From CAZDEK01 sp964504625 (GTDB lineage: Bacteria; Patescibacteriota; Saccharimonadia; CAILAD01; GCA-016700035), in contig CAZDEK010000008.1 of NCBI GenBank assembly GCA_964504625.1, positions 1 through 20,559 on the forward strand: a DNA stretch of 20,559 nt, written 5' to 3'. This document shows, piece by piece, positions 15,454 to 20,559 of this stretch; the first letter of the stretch is position 1; every line of letters begins with the position of its first letter. The notes under the pieces are model-generated. The model was not told the origin of the DNA. It saw only the letters and a list, made by a program, of their open reading frames with translations, and searched no databases. The position numbers and the translations under genes are program-made.

Positions 15454-16050
15454 TCAAACACGCCATCGCCATGTCCCCACCACATCACGCAGGAATTGCT
15501 CATCAGCAGGAGTTGTTGCCCAGCCGCGTATCTCAAAGGCCGTTATCCGATCTTGGCTATCGACCGGCATAGGTCGAGGCAGAATAACGATGTAGGATAC
15601 AAACCGTTCACCATTCTGTGGGTATCTCTCGATCAGCCGCCAAGCCCGTTTTCCGTCCAGATCGACCTGCTCCCTACTCTCCTCTTGAGCACCAAGCGTA
15701 AGCCAACGCGCCTGCCAGCGCTGTAAAATCTCCGACTCACTTGATTCATAATACGGTGCCACATTTACATAGCGATACTTCTCTGGACGAGCATACGCAT
15801 TTACTTCACAGTTCGGTCGTCGCTCAAGCTCATAGGTGCTAAGCAGGAGAAACGTATAACAATCCGTCGCCACAATTTGTTGCCCAGATGGTGCTACGGT
15901 CGTAACGGGGCGAGGACTTACACGAATTGTCAGTCGTCGGAACACCCTAACAAGCTGCATACAAAAAATACTCAATATTGTAATTGCAACCACAATGAGT
16001 ACAGTGAGGAGCCGCCGTGAAGTATGTTCGTCAGAGTCTTTCTTGGTCAT
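15454..16050 (-). CDS. Membrane-anchored protein, DCYxF/WxW family copy 3
   Basis: 198 residues from ATG 16050 (a GTG three codons earlier is possible). A charged N-terminus (MTKKDSDEHTSRR) is followed by one membrane helix (about 13-34), a basic linker and an external domain. ATDCYTF (61-67) and a second Cys at 81 (RPNCEVNAYA) again have the exact C-x16-C spacing. Later parts follow the same plan: DLDGKRAWRLI, FVSYIVILPRP, and the ending VVGTWRWRV, one residue longer than the others. The 5' end overlaps the arginase gene by 20 nt, so both are on one transcript and translation is probably coupled. No family recognised; paralogy to the next two genes is clear from the shared landmarks although overall identity looks low. 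Confidence 0.8.
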   Translation of the reverse strand: MTKKDSDEHTSRRLLTVLIVVAITILSIFCMQLVRVFRRLTIRVSPRPVTTVAPSGQQIVATDCYTFLLLSTYELERRPNCEVNAYARPEKYRYVNVAPYYESSESEILQRWQARWLTLGAQEESREQVDLDGKRAWRLIERYPQNGERFVSYIVILPRPMPVDSQDRITAFEIRGWATTPADEQFLRDVVGTWRWRV

Positions 16051-16945
16051 GATCCGCACTTTTTTTCAGATAAGTATCGTAGGCACTACAACTGCCACCC
16101 ATCAGCTGCACAGCTAGTTCAACTCCGAGTCGTACCGTCATTGATGCCTGATCGCGGTGCGGATTAACCTCGACAAGATCAACTGCTACGGGATGCATTT
16201 TGCCGAATTGTCGCGCCAGATATGTCGCTTCACGTCGAGTAAGACCACCGCTGTTGACGATGCCAGTACCCGGCGCATACTCACCATCAATGCCGTCGAT
16301 ATCATAGCTGACATGAACTGGTCTGCCATTAATCCAGCTCCGTACCCGAGCCATGACAGTACCAATCCCCTGCTCAATGACATCATCCATGGTGAAGTGC
16401 AGCACACCATGTCGCTGCAGCCAAGCGCTCTCGGCCGGATCAATATCCTTAATGCCAATCATGCAAATCTCGGCTGGCTGCCAATATGGCCCAGGAAAAT
16501 ACTCGGTCAGCCACTCGCCCGTTGCCACCGTCAAAGGCATGCCGTGGAGGTTTGCTGTTGGTGAGGTCTCTGGGGTATTGCAATCCGGATGTGCATCTAT
16601 GTAAATACATACTGCGCGTGGATGCTGTTGTTTAGTCGCCAGTAGGCTAGCGAGCGCAATCGAATGATCACCACCCAGAGTCAGTACTCGCCCACTCGCC
16701 GCTGACTTACTTGCCTGCTGGCGCAGGGCCTGCAGCCATGGAACCAGCCTTCCAAACTCTCTGACATCCCGACGCTTATGCTCAATGATTGGTGCTTGGA
16801 TTGGCGGCGCAACATATACCTCATAGCCAGCACCCTCCAGGGCCTCGACGAGACCTTCAGCTAGCATAGCCTTAGGCCCATCTTCGACACCTTGACTAAA
16901 GCTCCCTAGGCTCGTACCGGCCTGAAAAATAGTAATCAATCGCAT
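16031..16945 (-). CDS. Arginase-family ureohydrolase (arginase-like)
   Basis: 304 residues. All manganese-binding motifs of the arginase/agmatinase/formimidoglutamase fold are present: GGDHS (His94), DAHPD (Asp117, His119, Asp121) and SYDIDGID (Asp215, Asp217). The sequence after DAHPD, NTPETSPTANLHGMPL, and the closing DLVEVNP are closer to arginases (arginine to ornithine plus urea) than to agmatinases. The region after DIDGID (GEYAPGTGIVNSGGLTRRE) is typical. One acidic position after the cluster is Gly where many enzymes have Pro (DGxDP), which is minor. ATG 16945 lies 7 nt after a TACAAT hexamer with no SD, so it is probably leaderless. The downstream membrane-protein gene overlaps it. 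Arginase activity is inferred; another guanidino substrate is possible. Confidence 0.88.
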   Translation of the reverse strand: MRLITIFQAGTSLGSFSQGVEDGPKAMLAEGLVEALEGAGYEVYVAPPIQAPIIEHKRRDVREFGRLVPWLQALRQQASKSAASGRVLTLGGDHSIALASLLATKQQHPRAVCIYIDAHPDCNTPETSPTANLHGMPLTVATGEWLTEYFPGPYWQPAEICMIGIKDIDPAESAWLQRHGVLHFTMDDVIEQGIGTVMARVRSWINGRPVHVSYDIDGIDGEYAPGTGIVNSGGLTRREATYLARQFGKMHPVAVDLVEVNPHRDQASMTVRLGVELAVQLMGGSCSAYDTYLKKSADHDQERL

Positions 16946-16952
16946 ACATCAC

Positions 16953-16958
16953 ATTGTA
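16953..16958 (-). promoter_or_regulatory. Leaderless -10 element of the arginase operon
   Basis: Minus-strand TACAAT at 16953-16958, seven bases, then ATG 16945. No SD is visible. Confidence 0.6.
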
Positions 16959-16972
16959 CAGCCACTCGCCGC

Positions 16973-17001
16973 TTGACGCCCACGAGAGACCGGACTACAT
17001 T
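16973..17001 (+). promoter_or_regulatory. Sigma-70 promoter of the candidate RNA gene
   Basis: TTGACG (16973-16978), spacer of exactly 17 nt, TACATT (16996-17001). Start expected at about 17006-17008. It is the best-formed promoter in this intergenic region and points away from the arginase gene. Confidence 0.7.
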
Positions 17002-17005
17002 ATGG

Positions 17006-17270
17006 GCAGTAGAGCAATGCCCCTGCTCTACCAACCAAGTGGTGGCGCCTCCCGGCACCAACCTCTTGCATCCAGGATTGCTGCTCCTTGCAGCTGGTCA
17101 GAGGACATCTCCCCAGTACTACCTACTATGCCCTTTAAGCGCTACACCCAGAGCTACCCGCACAGCGCACCACCCAAAATCCTGGAAAGCCGCCTTCTCA
17201 TCACCTTCCCTTCCCAGCTCGGAAACGTGGTGAGTGCCCCCGGGTTTCGGCCCGGGGGCTCCTCTATTTT
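17006..17270 (+). ncRNA. Candidate structured non-coding RNA of about 260 nt, family unknown
   Basis: The 354-nt gap between the arginase gene and the Mur ligase holds a promoter, a structured stretch and a terminator, but no convincing reading frame. Helices visible by eye: a 5' hairpin GTAGAGCA (17009-17016) with TGCTCTAC (17024-17031); a long-range helix GTGGTG plus CGC (17039-17048, one bulged G) with GCG plus CACCAC (17165-17173); inside it, a segmented hairpin 17062-17104 made of CCTCT/AGAGG, CCA/TGG and GCTGC/GCAGC; then TCACC (17201-17205) with GGTGA (17229-17233); and the terminator stem. I could not match it to tmRNA, RNase P, 6S or SRP RNA. It may act in trans, or as a terminated leader of the Mur ligase gene. 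Existence is likely; function is open. Confidence 0.55.
17236..17270 (+). terminator. Strong intrinsic terminator of the candidate RNA
   Basis: GCCCCCGGG (17236-17244) and CCCGGGGGC (17251-17259) form a 9-bp stem with a TTTCGG loop, followed by TCCTCTATTTT. Pyrimidine tail only on the plus strand, so it faces the Mur ligase gene and would end transcription about 40 nt before it. Confidence 0.8.
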
Positions 17271-17295
17271 CAGGCGCATCCCAGTTGAAATCCTG

Positions 17296-17301
17296 TACAA
17301 T
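17296..17301 (+). promoter_or_regulatory. Probable -10 element of the Mur ligase gene
   Basis: TACAAT (17296-17301) predicts a start near 17308, 4 nt before ATG 17312. The sequence around it (TGTACAATG) matches the arginase -10 region. No good -35 or SD is seen. Confidence 0.5.
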
Positions 17302-17311
17302 GACAAGCGAT

Positions 17312-18619
17312 ATGAACGTCAAAAAGCTCATCCCTCAGCAATTCATCAACAATCTCCACTACTTTGAAGCGCTGGCGGCCAGCTTTGCCTATCGCAATCC
17401 TAGTCGCCATATGATTACTATCGGCATCGTTGGCAGCAAAGGCAAAACTACCCTAGCTAATCTCCTATGGGCAGCATTGACCGGCGACCCGAAGCAGCCT
17501 AAAACAGTAGGCCTGGTCGGCACAGCCAATATTCGCATCGGTGAGCAAGAAACTCTCAATCCTTATCACATGACAATGCCCGGGCGGCACCATTTGCAGA
17601 AACTCCTCAAAAACATGCAGGCAGCCGGCTGTGAATTTGCCATCATGGAAGTCCCTTCTGAAGGGCAAGCCCAATGGCGTCATATAGGCATTCACTTCGA
17701 TATGCTGATTTTCACCAACGTTACCCGTGAATTAATGGCGAGTCATAATTATTCACTTGAGATTCTCCATCAGCACAATCAGCGGGTGTTTGAGCAGACC
17801 GCTCGCCAAAAACCCAAAGTTGTAAGCGGCCGTATCCAGCCTAAAATCCTCATCGCTAACGCCGATGCTGAGCACTTCCTACAGTATTTCGCGCATCAAG
17901 CCGACATCAAGCGCAGCTACTCAGTTCACGCAAAGAGTGACTATCGCGCCACTCGCATCACGAACACCCCCACTGGGAGCCACTTCGTCATCAATAAACA
18001 TGCGTATGATATTGCCATCCCAGGTGAGATCAATGTCTCAAACGCAACTGGTGCAATTGCAGCCGCCCTTGAGCTAGGGCGATCCCCACACGCTATCGCC
18101 CTGGGGCTAGAGCAGCTCGGCGCCATTCCGGGCCGCATGGAGCGCATTGAGGCTGGTCAGAACTTCACGGTTATAGTTGACTACGCCCACGAAGAAACTG
18201 GTATGCAAGCCTTAATGGATGGTGCGCAAACGATGGTCGATCGCAAGCACAAGATCATCACTTTGCTCGGTGCAGAAGGGGGTGGTCGAGATACTGTTAA
18301 GCGGCCAATTATGGGCCAGATTGCCATGCGCGGTAGTGACTATGTCGTCATCTCAAATGTCGACCCGTATAATGATGACCCGTCAACAATCATCGATGAT
18401 ATCGCAAATGGAGTCAGGAAGGCTAAAGGCAAAGATGGTAGCACATATTTCCGCATCGCTGACCGACGGGCCGGTATCCGCAAAGCCTTGGCGTTGGCAA
18501 AGCCAGGCGACCTTGTTCTCATAACGGGTAAGGGCGCCGAGCAGTCGATGGTAATCGGTGGCAAGAAGATCGCCTGGGATGATCGCGTAGTCGTGCGCGA
18601 AGAACTAGCTCAGCTGTAA
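17312..18619 (+). CDS. MurE-like Mur ligase with shortened N-terminus
   Basis: 435 residues from ATG 17312 (an ATG at 17300 overlaps the -10 and would add four). Mur ligases add amino acids to UDP-MurNAc peptides using ATP. Seen: ATP loop GIVGSKGKTT (38-47, usually GTNGKTT), MEVPSEGQ where MurE has MEVSSHG, FTNVTRELMASHNY, the central/C-terminal junction GRMERIEAGQNFTVIVDYAHE, GAEGGGRDTVKRPIMG, and ITGKGAEQ followed by WDDRVVVREEL. The N-terminal uridine-binding domain (about 90 residues in MurE) is missing: only about 37 residues precede the ATP loop. At the amino-acid selection site the DNPR motif of diaminopimelate enzymes is replaced by VDPYNDDP, closer to L-Lys/Orn-type enzymes. Monocistronic; the stop abuts that of the convergent gene. 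MurE type is likely, the amino acid uncertain. Confidence 0.85.
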   Translation: MNVKKLIPQQFINNLHYFEALAASFAYRNPSRHMITIGIVGSKGKTTLANLLWAALTGDPKQPKTVGLVGTANIRIGEQETLNPYHMTMPGRHHLQKLLKNMQAAGCEFAIMEVPSEGQAQWRHIGIHFDMLIFTNVTRELMASHNYSLEILHQHNQRVFEQTARQKPKVVSGRIQPKILIANADAEHFLQYFAHQADIKRSYSVHAKSDYRATRITNTPTGSHFVINKHAYDIAIPGEINVSNATGAIAAALELGRSPHAIALGLEQLGAIPGRMERIEAGQNFTVIVDYAHEETGMQALMDGAQTMVDRKHKIITLLGAEGGGRDTVKRPIMGQIAMRGSDYVVISNVDPYNDDPSTIIDDIANGVRKAKGKDGSTYFRIADRRAGIRKALALAKPGDLVLITGKGAEQSMVIGGKKIAWDDRVVVREELAQL

Positions 18620-19054
18620 TTAGTGTAATGTGTGGCTTGAGCTATTCAAAAAGCCAATAATCACTGCAGTCCACCACAACAACTGCGACAGACTAATCGA
18701 GACCACTGACTGAATTTGTAGATCGCGCGGTAATTTCCAGAAATCATTCTCCCCTGAAGCCTGCAAGCGGCGACGCATCCGGTCAAGAAACATGCCATTG
18801 ACCACGAGGATCACAACGGCAAGGAGTTTCAACTTCGTTCGCGCTGAGAGCACCTCTGGCAACAGTATGCCGCCACTGACGACAAGCACTGCTACAGATG
18901 ACCAAATTATCTTCTGTCCAATACCTGTGAGCCAAAGCAACTTTTCTGCTGGAATGCGCCGCAGTACCCAGAGCAGTCCAGAAATATCAACCACCATGAC
19001 AGTACCGAAACCAAATGCAAAAGCAACGAGGTGCGCAAAAAGTGCTAGCCTCAT
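18620..19054 (-). CDS. Four-helix integral membrane protein, unknown function
   Basis: 144 residues with four apolar segments: about 4-29 (AHLVAFAFGFGTVMVVDISGLLWVL), 38-65 (LLWLTGIGQKIIWSSVAVLVVSGGILL), 71-91 (KLKLLAVVILVVNGMFL) and 117-136 (SISLSQLLWWTAVIIGFL). Short basic loops (RRIPAEK, DRMRRRLQ) suggest both ends face the cytoplasm. The general look (His near the first helix, Gly in helix 2, Arg/Lys loops) recalls small CopD/DUF2269-like helix bundles, but I cannot assign it. The ATG overlaps the stop of the upstream 19320 gene as ATGA, so the two are translated as a pair. The stop codon directly abuts the convergent Mur ligase stop, with no intergenic base and no visible terminator. Confidence 0.75.
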   Translation of the reverse strand: MRLALFAHLVAFAFGFGTVMVVDISGLLWVLRRIPAEKLLWLTGIGQKIIWSSVAVLVVSGGILLPEVLSARTKLKLLAVVILVVNGMFLDRMRRRLQASGENDFWKLPRDLQIQSVVSISLSQLLWWTAVIIGFLNSSSHTLH

Positions 19055-19320
19055 GCTTGTTCTTCTCGCCTACTCGAGCGATGCTGGCGCTCAGCTTGGC
19101 CGGTACGAGTGCAAATGCCCCAGAGAACCCCTAGCCAAAAGCCGCCAAAGAGTATCGATACTGCCATTGCAAGCCAGACGTTAGTAAATCGTAGATTTGC
19201 CCAGGCAATGAAGCCGGCAAATACCGCCACCCAGATAAAAAACACGGTCCAGCCCTGCCACGTCACCGGCCACCAGCCGTAGGTCTTGCCTTCGCGGAAC
19301 CAAGGGGTGCGCTTACTCAT
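19051..19320 (-). CDS. Small two-helix membrane protein, unknown function
   Basis: 89 residues. An aromatic, charged N-terminus (MSKRTPWFREGKTYGWWPVTWQGW) rich in Trp is followed by two apolar segments, about 24-42 (WTVFFIWVAVFAGFIAWA) and 48-70 (VWLAMAVSILFGGFWLGVLWGI). The tail is basic and polar (RTGQAERQHRSSRREEQA) and should face the cytoplasm. The GWWPVTWQGW motif resembles small bacterial membrane proteins with a PxTWQGW start, but no function is known to me. The ATG overlaps the mutY stop (ATGA), and its stop overlaps the start of the 19054 gene the same way: a tight three-gene chain. A TACAAT 6 nt upstream, inside mutY, may also give a leaderless transcript. Confidence 0.75.
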   Translation of the reverse strand: MSKRTPWFREGKTYGWWPVTWQGWTVFFIWVAVFAGFIAWANLRFTNVWLAMAVSILFGGFWLGVLWGICTRTGQAERQHRSSRREEQA

Positions 19321-20132
19321 GACTTCATTGTATACCGTGCACCGTCACGGCTCAAAAAACCCTCTGACTCAAGTGCAATCAGGGCCTTTTCAACCTGTTC
19401 TTGCGAAAAGTGCGGACAAGTTTCAACTATCGTCACTATGGTTTGGGGCTGTTGCAATACTAGATCAAGTATCTTGCCGCGGAGTTGTCGGTTCGAGCCT
19501 TCGAATTTTGCCTGACGAACATGGTGGCGACTACGGCGATTAGGATTTACAATCTGCGACTTTAGCCAACTCCCGTAGTCCATCAGGGCCCAATACCATT
19601 CTCGAGGATGCTCGCGGTCGAGAGCGGCTTCGATATACGCCAAGAGCTCACGATCATGGACCATGTCCTGATCAGCAAAGAAGTGATGCAGGAAAACACG
19701 GCGGATATTCGTCTCAATAAACACCACCGGCCGATTAAAAGCGTAGGCCAAAATCGCACCGGCAGTGTGCGGGCCGATACCTGGCAGCGCTTCGAGCTCA
19801 GCTTGAGAATCGGGCAGTCTGCCAGCATGATCTTCAGCCACGATCCGTGCTAACTCACGCAGCCGCAAAGCTCGCCGATTGTAGCCAAGGCCCTTCCATA
19901 CTCGCAATAGTTCATCGGTCGGCGCGGCCGCGAGATCGGCAAAACTCGGCCATTGCTTCACCCAGTCCAAAAACTTTGGCGTCACGCGATCGACCTGTGT
20001 CTGCTGGAGCATCACCTCGCTGACGACCACCTTATACGGTGAAGGGTCTTCGCGCCACGGCATGCTGCGAGCGTGCTGACGGTAATGCTCCCATACCAGC
20101 TCCCGAAAATCGGCAATTACACGCTTACCCAT
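19317..20132 (-). CDS. mutY: Fe-S-cluster-free MutY-type A/G adenine glycosylase
   Basis: 271 residues from ATG 20132. It removes adenine mispaired with 8-oxoguanine. Seen: MPWREDPSPYKVVVSEVMLQQTQV with Glu39 equivalent to the catalytic Glu37 of E. coli MutY; the helix-hairpin-helix LPGIGPHTAGAI (116-127); and WALMDYGSWLK (181-191). After that point the four Cys of the [4Fe-4S] loop are absent. The chain instead runs NPNRRSRHH and FEGSNRQLRG, as in known cluster-free MutY relatives, then a winged-helix-like C-terminal piece (about 217-271). At the catalytic Asp position the sequence is FIETNIRRV, with Glu140. No NUDIX-like 8-oxoG-recognition domain. The start is chosen for the TATACT 6 nt upstream; an in-frame start at 20162 would begin inside the preceding terminator. 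Confidence 0.88.
   Translation of the reverse strand: MGKRVIADFRELVWEHYRQHARSMPWREDPSPYKVVVSEVMLQQTQVDRVTPKFLDWVKQWPSFADLAAAPTDELLRVWKGLGYNRRALRLRELARIVAEDHAGRLPDSQAELEALPGIGPHTAGAILAYAFNRPVVFIETNIRRVFLHHFFADQDMVHDRELLAYIEAALDREHPREWYWALMDYGSWLKSQIVNPNRRSRHHVRQAKFEGSNRQLRGKILDLVLQQPQTIVTIVETCPHFSQEQVEKALIALESEGFLSRDGARYTMKS
19327..19332 (-). promoter_or_regulatory. Possible leaderless -10 of the 19320 gene, inside mutY
   Basis: Minus-strand TACAAT at 19327-19332 ends 6 nt before ATG 19320. It lies in the last codons of mutY, so it could give a separate transcript of the two membrane-protein genes. Confidence 0.45.
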
Positions 20133-20138
20133 ACTCAC

Positions 20139-20144
20139 AGTATA
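20139..20144 (-). promoter_or_regulatory. Leaderless -10 element of mutY
   Basis: Minus-strand TATACT at 20139-20144, six bases, ATG 20132. It directly follows, and partly overlaps, the U-tract of the upstream gene's terminator. Confidence 0.65.
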
Positions 20145-20174
20145 AAGAAAGGCCCCTATCATCAGATAGGGGCC
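20141..20174 (-). terminator. Intrinsic terminator of the GNAT gene
   Basis: On the minus strand GGCCCCTATC (from 20174) and GATAGGGGCC (to 20151) form a perfect 10-bp stem with a 4-nt loop, followed by TTTCTTTAT. It begins 7 nt after the stop at 20181. Confidence 0.88.
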
Positions 20175-20180
20175 AGAGGC

Positions 20181-20559
20181 TTAGAGGAAACGCACGTTTT
20201 CCTCCGCCCACTTGAGAGCTGCAAGTGCTCGCTCGCGACCAGCCTTGGCAGCTTCGCGAATATCCTTCGGTGGCTTGCCGTTCCAGAAGTACTGCCAGGA
20301 GTACTTGCGCGGATCGACCCACAGCATGAGACCCATATCTTTCGGCTCACCTTGGGCGTAGTCGTATCGATATACAGTACCGTAGTCGAAATACCCAGAA
20401 TGATAGAGCGCTCTTTGCGAGCCCAAATTGCCCTTCAGGAAGCCCGACTCAATGGAAAGCAGGTTCAAAACCTCAACGGCGTACCAGGTACGTGCCCGGT
20501 GAGCTGCCTTCGCGATACCCTGCCCCCAGCACTGCCGATCAAAGATGACACTGCCGGAT
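20181..20559 (-). CDS. GNAT-family N-acetyltransferase, C-terminal 125 residues (5' end beyond the window)
   Basis: The frame is open from the stop at 20181 to the right edge. The visible part has the acetyl-CoA-binding motif A in the form CWGQGIAKAAHRARTWYAVEVL (Gln/Gly-x-Gly/Ala type), then SIESGFLKGNLGSQRALYHSGYFDYGTVYR, the typical motif B pattern with the conserved N..S.rAL..sGF that closes RimJ/RimL-like GNAT folds. The tail (about the last 60 residues) contains a KYSWQYFWNGKPPKDIREAAK stretch and ends in a charged helix; this part is not typical and may be specific to the group. A TTG at 20468 would give only a 95-residue product lacking motif A, so it is not the true start. The acetyl acceptor cannot be told from this fragment. 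Confidence 0.82.
   Translation of the reverse strand, partial: SGSVIFDRQCWGQGIAKAAHRARTWYAVEVLNLLSIESGFLKGNLGSQRALYHSGYFDYGTVYRYDYAQGEPKDMGLMLWVDPRKYSWQYFWNGKPPKDIREAAKAGRERALAALKWAEENVRFL

Noticed and set aside
17035..17110. On the minus strand, short matches to bacterial SRP RNA (AAGGAGCAGC and GTGCCGGGA in the right order)
   Set aside because: The GGAA tetraloop and the symmetric loop of SRP helix 8 cannot be formed, no minus-strand promoter or terminator fits, and the transcript would run into the arginase gene. The plus strand has both signals.
17006..17270. tmRNA, RNase P RNA or 6S RNA as the identity of the candidate RNA
   Set aside because: No tRNA-like ends or tag frame, no GAGGAAAGTCC or ACAGA-type RNase P cores, and no single long stem with a central bubble were found.
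1..20559. UGA recoded as glycine (SR1/Gracilibacteria code)
   Set aside because: TGA ends mutM, mutY, the HAD gene, the arginase and the 19320 gene at the expected places, and no conserved domain is interrupted by TGA.
1..20559. Mobile elements, prophage, CRISPR arrays, toxin-antitoxin pairs or defence genes
   Set aside because: No transposase, integrase, direct-repeat array or defence-type protein was seen; the content is core metabolism and information processing.

Overview
The window looks like a chromosomal segment of a small, compact bacterial genome, most likely a Patescibacteria/CPR member close to Candidatus Saccharibacteria (TM7). This is inferred from several features. Genes are tightly packed, with ATGA overlaps and overlapping convergent ends. 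A degenerate DHH protein sits in front of truB-rpsO-pnp. The MurE-type ligase lacks the usual N-terminal domain, the MutY lacks its Fe-S cluster, and the primase has lost its zinc ligands. TGA is used as a normal stop (mutM, mutY, the arginase, the HAD gene), so the UGA=Gly code of SR1/Gracilibacteria does not apply. No phage, IS, CRISPR, rRNA or tRNA gene was seen. Content is mostly information processing and DNA repair plus small unknown membrane proteins.

Layout. 1-3687 (minus): DHH-like protein, truB, rpsO and pnp, the last running off the left edge, with a separate promoter and a long hairpin leader before pnp. 3688-3882: two well-formed divergent promoters. 3883-4245 (plus): rpsT, whose terminator lies inside the 3' end of the convergent holA. 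4242-6049 (minus): mutM-holA, coupled by ATGA. 6091-6430 (plus): promoter, small membrane protein and terminator. 6389-9626 (minus): polA followed by an overlapping HAD-like gene. 9664-10094 (plus): a small disordered protein divergent from polA, ending in a terminator shared with rpoD. 10111-16945 (minus): arginase-like enzyme, three tandem membrane-anchored paralogues of an unrecognised family, a small serine hydrolase, dnaG and rpoD. 16946-17299: a probable structured non-coding RNA with its own promoter and terminator. 17312-18619 (plus): MurE-like ligase. 18620-20132 (minus): mutY and two small membrane proteins. 20141-20559 (minus): terminator and C-terminal part of a GNAT acetyltransferase.

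Themes. Many genes have a -10 hexamer ending only 6 or 7 nt before the start codon and no Shine-Dalgarno sequence (polA, dnaG, mutM, mutY, the arginase, the 19320 gene and the 9677 gene), which predicts leaderless mRNAs. Others (rpsT, rpoD, pnp, HAD, the 6151 gene) have clear SD sites, so both initiation modes are probably used. Replication and repair functions cluster here (PolA, HolA, DnaG, sigma-70, MutM, MutY). The most novel items are the three tandem proteins with an exact C-x16-C spacing and a Trp-x-Trp-basic C-terminus, the candidate RNA at about 17006-17270, and the primase without zinc ligands.
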